Assembly (NCBI GenBank): GCA_027023475.1
Contig: JALVVJ010000127.1
Span: 1-33,490 of the forward strand
Length of the DNA stretch: 33,490 bases
Reading direction: 5' to 3'
Source of the DNA: Flavobacteriales bacterium
Lineage (GTDB): Bacteria > Bacteroidota > Bacteroidia > Flavobacteriales > Flavobacteriaceae
Part shown: positions 7,355 to 15,338 of the stretch, in pieces
How the letters are laid out: each line of letters opens with the position of its first letter
Numbering within the stretch: position 1 is the first letter of the stretch
Notes under the pieces: model-generated
The model's database searches: none
Told to the model about the DNA's origin: nothing
Seen by the model: the letters and a program-made list of their open reading frames with translations, nothing else
Program-made: the position numbers and the translations under genes

Positions 7355-8302
7355 TCAAATCTCCTTTTCCACGCTATACATTCCCGACCGGCTGCCCTGC
7401 TGTAAAATCAGTTCGCCGATAAAGCCCGCCAGGAAAAACTGGCTGCCCAAAAGCATGGAGGCCACCGAAATATAAAACCACGGACGGTCGGTTACCAAAT
7501 GGGTGGGCAAGCCATGCCAGAGCTTGTAGGCCTTGATGCCCAAAATCACCGCCACCGCCACAAAGCCCACAAAAAACATCAAAAGACCCAAGCCGCCGAA
7601 CAAATACATAGGCCGCTTGGCAAAGCGCATGTGAAACCATAGCGTAATCAAGTCCAAAACGCCCTTGATAAAGCGGTCGGAACCGAACTTGGTGTGGCCG
7701 TATTTGCGGGCATGATGTATCACGGGCTTTTCGCCTATCCGGCCGAAACCGGCCTGCTTGGCCAGGAACGGAATGTAGCGGTGCATTTCGCCATAGACGC
7801 GGATGTTGTCGATAACCTCGCGGCGGTAGGCCTTCAACCCGCAATTGAAATCGTGCAAGCGGATGCCCGAAACCTTGCGCGCCGCCCAGTTGAACAGTTT
7901 GGACGGCAGGTTTTTGGTCAGCACGGGGTCCTTGCGTTTTTGCTTCCAGCACGAAACCAAATCCAGGTTTTCGTCCGTAAGTTTTTGAACCAGCCCGGGA
8001 ATTTCGGCCGGATCGTCTTGCAAATCGGCATCCATAGTGATAATCACATCGCCCTTGACCCGGCGGAAGCCCGCATCCAAGGCCTGCGATTTGCCGTAAT
8101 TGCGGCGGAATTTGATGCCGTGCACGTGTTTGTCGCGGGCGGCCAGGTCTTCGATAATGGCCCAGGAACCGTCCGTGCTGCCGTCGTCCACAAAAATAAT
8201 TTCGTAGTCGTAGTGCGGGCTAATCGCTTCGCCCAGCCGTTGATGCAGTTCGGGCAAGGATTCCGCTTCGTTGAGCAAAGGTATGACCACCGAAATTTTC
8301 AT
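7355..8302 (-). CDS. family 2 glycosyltransferase with membrane tail (DPM synthase/GtrB type)
   Basis: A 315-residue protein. The GT-A domain comes first: SVVIPLLNEAESLPEL at the N-terminus, IIFVDDGSTDGSW, RRNYGKSQALDAGF, the metal-binding DADLQDDP, and NCGLKAYRREV. Two transmembrane helices follow at about 229-260 and 272-298. This is the layout of the GtrB/ArnC/dolichyl-phosphate-mannose-synthase group, which passes a sugar from a nucleotide donor to a polyprenyl phosphate. Donor and acceptor are not determinable. Its ATG overlaps the stop of the DUF4199 gene as ATGA (8302-8299), so the two are translated from one message. This pairing with DUF4199 recurs in Bacteroidota from memory. Confidence 0.9.
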   Translation of the reverse strand: MKISVVIPLLNEAESLPELHQRLGEAISPHYDYEIIFVDDGSTDGSWAIIEDLAARDKHVHGIKFRRNYGKSQALDAGFRRVKGDVIITMDADLQDDPAEIPGLVQKLTDENLDLVSCWKQKRKDPVLTKNLPSKLFNWAARKVSGIRLHDFNCGLKAYRREVIDNIRVYGEMHRYIPFLAKQAGFGRIGEKPVIHHARKYGHTKFGSDRFIKGVLDLITLWFHMRFAKRPMYLFGGLGLLMFFVGFVAVAVILGIKAYKLWHGLPTHLVTDRPWFYISVASMLLGSQFFLAGFIGELILQQGSRSGMYSVEKEI

Positions 8303-8841
8303 CGGGCCAGTTCTTGGTCTTTAAGCATAAAGGCCGAAGTAAGGCCGGCCAATAGGGCGATAAAACTTTGTCCGATGATGGGCCCCACTAGCAGATAATA
8401 AGGAAATCCGGCTCTAAATTTGGCAACTTCTTCCTCGATTTTGTTGGGTTGATTCTGGAATTGAGGCAATTTTTCCAGCGCTTCGCGTTGATGTTCCATC
8501 ACTTTGTCGATGGCCTCGGGACTGATAACGTAGTAATACAAATACATGTAGGCGCTAATAATAAGCCCGGAAATAACGCCGGTGTACAATGACAGCATAA
8601 GCCCGTCGCGCATGGAAAGGGAACCGAAATCGGATTTGAATTTTTTGACACCGTAATACACCGTAAAGGCCGCCGCCACATAGGTACCGATGGAAATAAC
8701 CGAGGCCAAGGCCCGGTTACCGGCAAAGGCATTGTTCAACACAAAACCCACCACGCCGATAATGGCCATAATGCTTCCGTAGTTCAGCGCAATGCGTAAA
8801 AGTTTTTTGTGTGGTATGGGTGATTTTTGTTTCTTATTCAT
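8299..8841 (-). CDS. DUF4199 family membrane protein
   Basis: A 180-residue protein with about four transmembrane helices: two near residues 15-60, one near 80-105, and one near 150-172 just before the C-terminus. A charged, Gln-rich loop (KVMEHQREALEKLPQFQNQP) sits between the last two. The arrangement and the short LSMRDGLMLSLYTGV block fit DUF4199, a Bacteroidota family of unknown function. The ATG at 8841 (MNKKQKSP) is preferred over the frame opening at 8958, which would overlap the divergent gmk promoter and lacks conserved character. A matching -7 element lies at 8872-8865 on this strand. It is co-translated with the downstream glycosyltransferase, so a role in the same lipid-linked sugar step is possible but unproven. 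Confidence 0.82.
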   Translation of the reverse strand: MNKKQKSPIPHKKLLRIALNYGSIMAIIGVVGFVLNNAFAGNRALASVISIGTYVAAAFTVYYGVKKFKSDFGSLSMRDGLMLSLYTGVISGLIISAYMYLYYYVISPEAIDKVMEHQREALEKLPQFQNQPNKIEEEVAKFRAGFPYYLLVGPIIGQSFIALLAGLTSAFMLKDQELAR

Positions 8842-8864
8842 TGTGTCCGGATTTTGTATTGCAA

Positions 8865-8872
8865 CAAATTTA
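8865..8872 (-). promoter_or_regulatory. -7 promoter element for DUF4199/glycosyltransferase operon (TAAATTTG)
   Basis: The minus strand reads TAAATTTG, 23 nt before the ATG at 8841. It lies back to back with the gmk promoter at 8908-8915. Confidence 0.5.
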
Positions 8873-8907
8873 ATCATTTTTTCCGGGGTGGTTTGGCCGA
8901 AAAGTCT

Positions 8908-8915
8908 TACTTTTG
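8908..8915 (+). promoter_or_regulatory. -7 promoter element for gmk (TACTTTTG)
   Basis: TACTTTTG matches TAnnTTTG. Transcription should begin near 8920, so the in-frame ATG at 8918 would be at or before the message start. That makes the ATG at 8939 the likely start of gmk. Confidence 0.55.
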
Positions 8916-8938
8916 GAATGGCTGATAAATTCGATTTC

Positions 8939-9529
8939 ATGCAGCACAAAGAAAACAATCAAGGGAAATTAATCGTTTTTTCGGCGCCTTCGGGCAGCGG
9001 GAAAACCACCTTGGTGCACCGCTTGATGAAAAATCCCCGGCTGAACCTGGCCTTTTCGGTTTCGGCCACATCGCGGCCCAAGCGCGACTATGAGGAACAC
9101 GGCAGGCATTATTATTTTCTTTCGCCGGACGAATTCAAAAAGAAAATAGCCGAAAATGCCTTTGTGGAATGGGAGGAAGTATATCCCGATCATTTTTACG
9201 GCACCTTGCGCAGCGAAGTGGAACGCTTGCTTTCCGAGGGAAAAAACGTGATTTTCGATATCGATGTCAAAGGCGGAATGAACATCAAAAAATATTTTCC
9301 CGGGCGCACTTTGTCCGTTTTTGTTCAAGCGCCGTCCCTCGAAGAATTGGAAAAGCGGCTGCGCAGCCGCAACACCGAGTCCGAGGACAAAATCCGGCTC
9401 CGTTTGGACAAGGCCCGCGAAGAAATGCAATATGCGCCGCAATTCGACATCATGGTAATCAACCGTGATTTGGATGCCACCGAGCGGGAATTGACGCGGA
9501 TATTGGAAGATTTTTTGAATAAGGAATAG
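8939..9529 (+). CDS. gmk: guanylate kinase
   Basis: A 196-residue cytoplasmic kinase that phosphorylates GMP to GDP with ATP. LIVFSAPSGSGKTTLVHRLM holds the P-loop; SVSATSRPKRDYEEHGRHYYF binds GMP; FVEWEEVYPDHFYGT and VIFDIDVKGGMNIKKYF complete the nucleotide site. The lid follows with EKRLRSRNTESEDKIRLRLDKA, and NRDLDATERELTRIL closes the protein. Length is right for the family. The frame is open much further upstream (to 8792), but that part is promoter DNA; the ATG at 8939 fits both family N-termini and the promoter position. It stands alone and is followed by a repeat-filled gap. Confidence 0.96.
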   Translation: MQHKENNQGKLIVFSAPSGSGKTTLVHRLMKNPRLNLAFSVSATSRPKRDYEEHGRHYYFLSPDEFKKKIAENAFVEWEEVYPDHFYGTLRSEVERLLSEGKNVIFDIDVKGGMNIKKYFPGRTLSVFVQAPSLEELEKRLRSRNTESEDKIRLRLDKAREEMQYAPQFDIMVINRDLDATERELTRILEDFLNKE

Positions 9530-9588
9530 ATTATTTTTTTAACGCAAACGTTAGTGGGAGAAAAAAAAGTTTTTGATTATTTAAAAAA

Positions 9589-9870
9589 ACTCTGCGCGAC
9601 TCTGTGCCGTACTCTGTGCGACTCTGTGGTTAAATTTTTATAAACCACAGAGGATGCAGCGTTTATTTCACAAAGTAACACAGAGGGTTAATTTTATGCA
9701 AGATTATTCCGTAAACAAAGTAGTTATGTCCTTCAATGTTTACAGTAGCGGAAAGGAATAATAAATTCCGTGAAACTCTGTGACGTACTCTGCGAAATGC
9801 TGTGGTTAATTTGAATTACAAAAATGCTATGCGACACTGTGCAGAATGCCGCGAAATGTTGTGGTGAAAC
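9589..9870. repeat. degenerate CTCTGTG-type intergenic repeats
   Basis: At least four diverged units of the type 'actctgtg-cg-actctgtggttaaat' occupy this gap. Direct copies are near 9589-9638, 9769-9815 and 9826-9870, and an inverted copy is near 9643-9695. The first direct and the inverted unit form a perfect 10-bp inverted repeat, CTCTGTGGTT (9622-9631) and AACCACAGAG (9643-9652), with an 11-nt loop. Similar CTCTGTG sequences recur in Bacteroidota intergenic DNA from memory. No gene is seen in 9530-9882. Confidence 0.75.
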
Positions 9871-9882
9871 GGCCAATATTTC

Positions 9883-10110
9883 CTACAAATCGAAAATATC
9901 GGGCCTTTTGCGGTAAAAGGTGTCCTTGACGCGTAAAGCAAAAGCCAAAAAAATGTATAGGAAAAACGACAAACCCAGTGTGGGAAACGAAAGGTAAATA
10001 AAAAACATACGCACATTCCGCGCCGGAATGCCCAGCCGGTTGGCCAACCGGTAGGAAACGTCCAGTCCGTATTTTTCGAGCGTCAAACGCCAGCGGTCGA
10101 TAAGTCGCAT
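9883..10110 (-). CDS. PspC-like small membrane protein
   Basis: A 75-residue protein resembling the short Bacteroidota PspC-domain proteins. It has a basic, aromatic start (RLIDRWRLTLEKYGLDVSYRLANRLG), the phrase IPARNVRMFFIYLSF that carries the conserved V-R-x-F-F-I-Y-x-S-F pattern, a hydrophobic segment, and the ending TFYRKRPDIFDL. The ATG at 10110 is preferred over the TTG at 10128. It follows the DUF2851 gene by 24 nt on the same strand, probably in one operon. In proteobacteria PspC senses envelope stress at the inner membrane; here the role is only presumed, because these short versions occur apart from pspA. Confidence 0.7.
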   Translation of the reverse strand: MRLIDRWRLTLEKYGLDVSYRLANRLGIPARNVRMFFIYLSFPTLGLSFFLYIFLAFALRVKDTFYRKRPDIFDL

Positions 10111-10134
10111 GGCCAAGGGGATTTGCAAGCAATA

Positions 10135-11439
10135 TTACGTATTTTCGCCGGAACGGAGGATTTGGTTTCCAAAGGCGCAAAGGGTGCAGCGTTTGGCATC
10201 GCAATAGGCGGTTTTGAGTTGCATCAGGGCCTGCGAATGCAGGGCGTTGGTATTGGGCAAACCTTGTCCGGCAAAAAGCCGGGTGATACGGTTATTTTCG
10301 GACGGCAAGCGGCGGGCCAATTCCAAAAGGGACTCCGTGTGGGGCGTGCCGTAGGCGGTTTGCCAGGCAAATTGCACGGGAATAAGCACATTTACGATAA
10401 GTTTTTCCACAAACGAACGGCCGGTTATTTTGCTGCGTTGCTTGGATGTTTTGCCCGGCCGGTAATGGGTTTTCCAATAGTCCGATGTTCCTGTGCGCAA
10501 GGTTTCGGCCCAAATGGCCGGGTCGGTTTTGTGAATAAGCAAGGCGAACAATTGTGGATGCTTATGATAGAGCATGGCAAATTGTGCCAGCCGGATACTT
10601 GGAAAATTAGCCGGACGCATACGGCCGAAGCGGGGCTTAACGGCCAAGGGGCGCAACCGGTGCTTTTGGCGCAGGAAATCGAATTCGGTTTGCAATTGTT
10701 TGGTATAGTCATCGGCAGGGGCTTCATCGAGCAAGCCGGCCGTACCCAAAAGCAGGGCTTCCGATTGGAGCAGGTTGCCGGTGTATTTTTTGTAAACTTC
10801 GTAGGGTAGGGCGGCGGCCAATTGTTCGAATACGTCCGAATTGCCCGGCATGCCGAAATAGCGCAACAATACGGCATACAAAACACCTTCCCAGTCCTGC
10901 ACACTTCGTTTGAGCATTTGGCGAAAACTTTCGGTGCGCCGTTCTAGCCGTTCCACATAGAGCCGTTCCAACCATTGGGTTTGCACGATTTTGTCGATGG
11001 ATGCAAGACGACCGGCACAGGCCAGCGGATGCTTATTGGTGCGCAAAAAATTCCAATTGTTCAAAAGCCGTTCGGGAATGCGTCCTTGGAGTTCCAGCAC
11101 GGGAATATACACGTCGTGGGTGTTATACACGGGCATATCGTATTCGTAAACCACATGCAGGATGACACTGTCGTAGCGGGGGTCCTGTTCGTGGTGATGG
11201 GCGAACCAATCCGAGGATTTGCGATGAATTTCCACATTGCCCGCCCAGAGCCGGCCGTCGATGCGCAGGCGGACATCGGTAAAATCGGGGCCTTGGTCGA
11301 GGTTATAAAATCCGGAAGAAAGAATCTCCAACGAAAGCCCGTCGCGGGTACGCAGGTCTTGTTTGTCGAACAATCCGTATTGCCAAACATAGTGAAGAAA
11401 ATCCTCTTGCATGCGGCCGGTTTGTTTAGACGCGTCCAT
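10135..11439 (-). CDS. DUF2851 family protein
   Basis: A 434-residue soluble protein of the DUF2851 family, which is widespread in Bacteroidota and has no known function. Recognisable parts are MQEDFLHYVWQYGLFD at the start, NLDQGPDFTDVRLRIDGRLW and GNVEIHRKSSDWFAHHH near residues 50-85, HVVYEYDMPVY, and a C-terminal CDAKRCTLCAFGN with closely spaced cysteines. The early GPDF...VEIH region looks like a nuclease-type D...ExH/K arrangement, but that is only a visual impression. The ATG at 11439 is used; the frame is open to 11508, where it overlaps the divergent lipoprotein gene. It is divergent from the five-gene run at 11507 and probably co-transcribed with the PspC-like gene. Confidence 0.85.
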   Translation of the reverse strand: MDASKQTGRMQEDFLHYVWQYGLFDKQDLRTRDGLSLEILSSGFYNLDQGPDFTDVRLRIDGRLWAGNVEIHRKSSDWFAHHHEQDPRYDSVILHVVYEYDMPVYNTHDVYIPVLELQGRIPERLLNNWNFLRTNKHPLACAGRLASIDKIVQTQWLERLYVERLERRTESFRQMLKRSVQDWEGVLYAVLLRYFGMPGNSDVFEQLAAALPYEVYKKYTGNLLQSEALLLGTAGLLDEAPADDYTKQLQTEFDFLRQKHRLRPLAVKPRFGRMRPANFPSIRLAQFAMLYHKHPQLFALLIHKTDPAIWAETLRTGTSDYWKTHYRPGKTSKQRSKITGRSFVEKLIVNVLIPVQFAWQTAYGTPHTESLLELARRLPSENNRITRLFAGQGLPNTNALHSQALMQLKTAYCDAKRCTLCAFGNQILRSGENT

Positions 11440-11452
11440 TATTATAACTTTG
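11421..11452 (+). promoter_or_regulatory. full promoter, TTTG-N20-TAACTTTG
   Basis: TTTG (11421-11424) and TAACTTTG (11445-11452) have the ideal 20-nt spacing. The -33 box lies inside the first codons of the divergent DUF2851 gene. The predicted transcript starts near 11458 and leads into the five genes from 11507. Confidence 0.7.
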
Positions 11453-11506
11453 CATAATAAATGGAACACTTTTTGTTCAGTGAAAGATACCAAAATTTTA
11501 TTTAGC

Positions 11507-12052
11507 ATGACAAAAAAATATTTTACCTACATAATTGTTTTGAGCATATTGGTGCTTGCTGCCATGAAATGCAAAAAACTGGATAAGCTGACCCAATTCG
11601 ATTTGACTTATCATAGCGAAATTACCATACCGGCCGGAATTCCCGTAGCATCGCCCTACAATATTCCCACGCCGCCCATTACCACCAACTCTTCCGAAGA
11701 GTTTGAGAACAATAACACTCACTCGGATTTGATTCAGGAAATAAAACTCAAATCCTTGCGCTTGGAAATTACCGATCCGGCCAATGGAACTTTTTCGTTT
11801 TTGAATAAGGTGGAAATTTTTATCAGTGCCGACGGATTGGCTGAGAAAAAAATCGCTTGGCGCAATAATATTCCCGATTCGGTGGGAGGAACATTGGATT
11901 TGATTACCACCGAAGATGACCTGAAAGAATATCTTATCCAAGATACCTACAAATTAAAAGTCCGCACCACCACCGATGAAATTCTCACGCGGGATTACAC
12001 GGTAAACATTACGGCGGTATTCCGGGTGAATGCCGAAATTTTGGGTATTTAA
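11507..12052 (+). CDS. secreted or lipid-anchored protein of unknown function
   Basis: A 181-residue protein with a signal-like N-terminus (KKYFTYIIVLSILVLAAMKC). C22 could be a lipidation site, although Lys just before it is unusual for a lipobox. The mature part is Thr/Asn/Pro-rich at first (IPAGIPVASPYNIPTPPITT) and then shows alternating hydrophobic residues typical of a beta sandwich: IKLKSLRLEITDPANGTFSFL, KVEIFISADG and YTVNITAVFRVNAEILGI. It is probably an envelope protein. I do not recognise a named family. The ATG at 11507 follows the promoter at 11421-11452 by about 50 nt; the earlier ATG at 11411 lies before that promoter. It heads the run of genes that ends at 15641. Confidence 0.75.
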   Translation: MTKKYFTYIIVLSILVLAAMKCKKLDKLTQFDLTYHSEITIPAGIPVASPYNIPTPPITTNSSEEFENNNTHSDLIQEIKLKSLRLEITDPANGTFSFLNKVEIFISADGLAEKKIAWRNNIPDSVGGTLDLITTEDDLKEYLIQDTYKLKVRTTTDEILTRDYTVNITAVFRVNAEILGI

Positions 12053-12061
12053 TTTCCGGCA

Positions 12062-12694
12062 TTGAGGCGGCGTTTGAAATATCTTTTTTTCTTGGCTCTG
12101 TTTGTTGCGGGGTTTATTTTGGTCACGTATTTCCAAATCGAGCAGGCGGTGTCGAAATGGATATACACCGACATCGGCCGGATTCCGCCTGCACGTGTGG
12201 GCTTGGTGCTGGGAACGGCCAAATATACACGGGACGGACGTTTGAATCTTTATTATATGCACCGTTTACTTGCCGCCGAAAAATTGTTTAGCAGCGGCAA
12301 GGTGCAATATTTACTTCTTAGTGGCGACAATTCCACCAGACATTACAACGAACCGGCCACCATGCGTAAGGATTTGATTCGGGCCGGCATCCCGAAAGAA
12401 CGTATATTTTTGGATTACGCCGGTTTTCGCACCTTTGACTCTATGCTCAGGGCCAAGGAAATTTTCGGCTTGGACACCCTGATTGTTGTTTCACAAAATT
12501 TTCATGTACGCCGTGCGGTTTACATCGGACATCGCTACGGGATGCACCCTTACGGTTTGGCAGTGGAAGGAGCGGGGCGTCCGTCCGACACCAAAATGTT
12601 TTTACGTGAATTGTTGGCGCGTATTCGCGTTAAAATCGATATATTGTGGGGAAATAAGCCGAAATTTTTGGGCAAGAAAATTCACATCGAATGA
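12062..12694 (+). CDS. SanA/YdcF-like DUF218 membrane protein
   Basis: A 210-residue protein with one N-terminal transmembrane helix (about residues 5-24) and a DUF218 domain. RVGLVLGTAKYTRDGRLN opens the fold, YLLLSGDNSTRHYNEPATMR is the second conserved loop, and FRTFDSMLRAKEIFG with LIVVSQNFHVRRAVYIG complete the pocket. The family includes SanA (linked to vancomycin sensitivity) and ElyC (envelope carrier-lipid homeostasis) in enterobacteria; the biochemical activity is not settled. The start is TTG at 12062, 9 nt after the previous stop, because no ATG precedes the membrane helix. Its stop overlaps the next gene's ATG as ATGA. Confidence 0.85.
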   Translation: MRRRLKYLFFLALFVAGFILVTYFQIEQAVSKWIYTDIGRIPPARVGLVLGTAKYTRDGRLNLYYMHRLLAAEKLFSSGKVQYLLLSGDNSTRHYNEPATMRKDLIRAGIPKERIFLDYAGFRTFDSMLRAKEIFGLDTLIVVSQNFHVRRAVYIGHRYGMHPYGLAVEGAGRPSDTKMFLRELLARIRVKIDILWGNKPKFLGKKIHIE

Positions 12695-13827
12695 ACGGGG
12701 AAAATTTTAAGATGATCGCCACCACCTTCAAGGGGCTGGAAAAGGTTTTGGCACGCGAGTTGCAGGAACTGGGCGGACAACGTCCGCGTCCATTGGTCAG
12801 GGCGGTGGAATTCTATGGCGACAAAGGTTTTATGTATAAGGCCAACCTGCGGCTTGCCACGGCTTTGCGTATCCTTAAACCCATTGCCCACTTGCGTAAC
12901 ATCAGATCCGTGGCCGCCCTCTACGACAAAATCAAAGCCATTCCCTGGGAAGCATATTTCGATGTGAACAAAACGGTTTACTTTCATATTTCCGGCCGTT
13001 TGGATACGCTGCCGCATACGCATTTCGTGAGCCAAAAGGCCAAGGATGCCCTGGCCGACCGCTTCCGTGAAGTAACGGGTTACCGGCCGTCGGTGAACAA
13101 AGACAATCCCGACATTCGTATCGACCTGCACCTTTTTCGCGACCAAATTTCGGTTTCCTTGGATGCTTCGGGCGATCCCTTGTTCAAGCGCGGTTACCGG
13201 ACGGCCACAGGCCCGGCGCCCATCAACGAAGTTTTGGCGGCCGGACTTTTGCGTTTGGCCCGCTGGAAAGGTCAAACCCATTTGATCGACCCCATGTGCG
13301 GCTCGGGCACCATTCCCATCGAAGGTGCTTTGTTGGCAGCCAATATTCCGCCCGGCATTTTCCGTGAAAAATTCGCCTTTATGCAGTGGAAGGATTTTGA
13401 CCCGGCATTGTATGCGCAAATCCGGAATGCCGTTATGAAGCACGTGCGTGAACCCTTGGAAATCATCCGCATCATCGGTTACGACAAAGAATCTTATTTG
13501 GTGGAAAAGGCCTTGAAAAATTTAGCATCCGCCGGAGTGGACCAATTCGTTAGTTGCGAAGCCAAAGATTTTTTTATGACCCGTAAAATTCCCGGTCCGG
13601 TAACTTTACTCTTCAATCCGCCCTACGACCGCCGCCTGCCGGTGGATGACAGGGACAAATTCTACCGGCGCCTTGCCCGGCATTTGGAAGAAAATTATCA
13701 ACGTTCCGAGGTGTGGATTGTGTCCGAACACGGTTTCGACCGCTATTTCAATCGTCGGCCTATAAGGAAATTCCACTTGATGAACGGAAAAATTCCCGTA
13801 ACTTTCGCGGGTTACAAAATGGATTGA
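12691..13827 (+). CDS. THUMP-domain class I rRNA methyltransferase (RlmL N-terminal type)
   Basis: A 378-residue methyltransferase with two parts. The N-terminal ferredoxin-like/THUMP region (to about residue 165) binds RNA: KMIATTFKGLEKVLARELQEL, then DNPDIRIDLHLFRDQISVSLD. The catalytic domain begins with FKRGYRTATGPAPINEVLAAG, has the SAM loop LIDPMCGSGTIPIEGALLA, and the amino-methylating motif FNPPYDRR. This is the architecture of the first half of E. coli RlmL (N2-guanine methylation of 23S rRNA), often annotated as a putative N6-adenine-specific DNA methylase. The N-P-P-Y motif points to methylation of an exocyclic amine. It overlaps the previous gene by 4 nt and the GH3 gene follows after 3 nt. 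Confidence 0.88.
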   Translation: MNGENFKMIATTFKGLEKVLARELQELGGQRPRPLVRAVEFYGDKGFMYKANLRLATALRILKPIAHLRNIRSVAALYDKIKAIPWEAYFDVNKTVYFHISGRLDTLPHTHFVSQKAKDALADRFREVTGYRPSVNKDNPDIRIDLHLFRDQISVSLDASGDPLFKRGYRTATGPAPINEVLAAGLLRLARWKGQTHLIDPMCGSGTIPIEGALLAANIPPGIFREKFAFMQWKDFDPALYAQIRNAVMKHVREPLEIIRIIGYDKESYLVEKALKNLASAGVDQFVSCEAKDFFMTRKIPGPVTLLFNPPYDRRLPVDDRDKFYRRLARHLEENYQRSEVWIVSEHGFDRYFNRRPIRKFHLMNGKIPVTFAGYKMD

Positions 13828-13830
13828 ATC

Positions 13831-15336
13831 GTGGCAGGATTCAAAGCATTCGTCGCCCGTTTATGGGCACGTCAAACGGACGCCCGCTATCGTAAAATAC
13901 GTAGCAGAGCCGTTACCGACCAGCAAAAATGGTTCCGCCGGCTTATACAAACGGGCAGGGCTACGGCCTTCGGCCGTGATTCCGGTTTTGACCATATCCA
14001 AACCCACACCGATTTTGTCCGGCATGTGCCCTTGCAAACCTACGAAGACATCAGGCCGTACATCGAACGCATCATCGGTGGTGAAAACGATGTTCTTTGG
14101 CCCGGGCGTCCGCGCTATTTTGCCAAAACATCCGGCACCACTTCGGGCACCAAATACATTCCCATTTCGCGCCAATCCATGCCCTTTCACATCCGTGCCG
14201 CCCGCGATATGCTACTGCTCTACACGGCTGTGTCGGGCCGGACGGATTGGCTGGACGGCAAAATGATTTTCTTGCAAGGTAGTCCGGCACTGGACAACAA
14301 AGGCGGCATTCCCACCGGCCGGCTTTCGGGCATTGCGGCCCACTACGTGCCGCGTTATTTGCAAAAAAACCGTTTGCCTTCCTGGGAAACCAACATCATT
14401 GAGGATTGGGAAACCAAGGTGGACCGTATTATCGACGAAACCCTGGGCCAACCCATGACCGTGTTTAGCGGAATACCTTCGTGGATTATCAATTATTTCG
14501 AAAAAATCGTTACACGCACCGGCAAGACCATCGGCGAGAATTTTCCGCAATTTTCGCTATTCGTGTCGGGCGGAACGTCCTTTGAACCCTACCGGCAACG
14601 TTTTGACGAGTTGGTGGGCCGGCCGGTGGATTTGTTGGAAACCTATCCGGCTTCGGAGGGTTTTATGGCATTCAGGGACGATTACCGCCGCGACGACCTT
14701 TTGCTCTTGACCGACCACGGCATTTTCTACGAATTTGTCCCCTTGGAACAAATGGGCGACGACCAACCCGAACGCCTGACCTTGGAACAGGTGGAAACCG
14801 GCCGCGATTATGCCATCGTGCTGACCACCAATGCCGGACTATGGGCCTATGTGATAGGCGACACCGTCCGTTTTACGTCCACCGATCCCTATCGTATCCA
14901 AGTAACCGGACGGGTCAAACACTTTATTTCGGCCTTTGGCGAGCACGTGATTGCCAAGGAAGTGGAGGAAGCCATGCGCAGGGCGGTGGAGCGTTTCGGT
15001 GTGCGCGTGGCTGAATTTAGCGTGGCGCCTTGTGTGAATCCGCCCCAAGGGCTACCCTATCACGAATGGCTGGTGGAATTTGTGGAGCCGCCGGCCGATG
15101 CCGGGGCCTTTATCCGCTTTATCGATGCGCAAATGCAGGAGCAGAACATCTATTACCGAGATTTGATTCAAGGCAAAATCCTGCGCCCGGCGGTGCTGCG
15201 ACAGGTCAAGCCGGGCGGATTTAACCGTTATATGGCCGACATGGGCAAACTGGGCGGACAAAACAAGATTCCACGGCTCAAAAACGACCGTTCCCTGGCC
15301 GACCGTATGCAAACATTAGGTATGATAAACGACTGA
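13831..15336 (+). CDS. GH3-family acyl-adenylating enzyme
   Basis: A 501-residue member of the GH3 family, the group known from plant auxin- and jasmonate-amino acid synthetases. The ATP-binding motifs are visible: FAKTSGTTSGTKYIPIS (about residues 98-114), ETYPASEGF (near 271) and WAYVIGDTVRF (near 337), followed by GRVKHFISAFGEHV. Plant enzymes adenylate a carboxylic acid and join it to an amino acid. Bacterial members are common in Bacteroidota, but their substrates are not known to me. The protein appears cytoplasmic. It starts with GTG at 13831, 3 nt after the methyltransferase stop; the next gene begins 2 nt after its own stop, so it is firmly in the operon. Confidence 0.9.
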   Translation: MAGFKAFVARLWARQTDARYRKIRSRAVTDQQKWFRRLIQTGRATAFGRDSGFDHIQTHTDFVRHVPLQTYEDIRPYIERIIGGENDVLWPGRPRYFAKTSGTTSGTKYIPISRQSMPFHIRAARDMLLLYTAVSGRTDWLDGKMIFLQGSPALDNKGGIPTGRLSGIAAHYVPRYLQKNRLPSWETNIIEDWETKVDRIIDETLGQPMTVFSGIPSWIINYFEKIVTRTGKTIGENFPQFSLFVSGGTSFEPYRQRFDELVGRPVDLLETYPASEGFMAFRDDYRRDDLLLLTDHGIFYEFVPLEQMGDDQPERLTLEQVETGRDYAIVLTTNAGLWAYVIGDTVRFTSTDPYRIQVTGRVKHFISAFGEHVIAKEVEEAMRRAVERFGVRVAEFSVAPCVNPPQGLPYHEWLVEFVEPPADAGAFIRFIDAQMQEQNIYYRDLIQGKILRPAVLRQVKPGGFNRYMADMGKLGGQNKIPRLKNDRSLADRMQTLGMIND

Positions 15337-15338
15337 CA

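Noticed and set aside
8792-8938. Longer start for gmk
   Set aside because: It overlaps the divergent DUF4199 start and both promoters; family proteins begin close to the P-loop.
9589-9870. CRISPR array
   Set aside because: The units are degenerate, partly inverted and unevenly spaced, with no cas genes.
10123-10809. 228-residue plus-strand frame inside the DUF2851 gene
   Set aside because: It is a shadow frame on the opposite strand of a recognised family.
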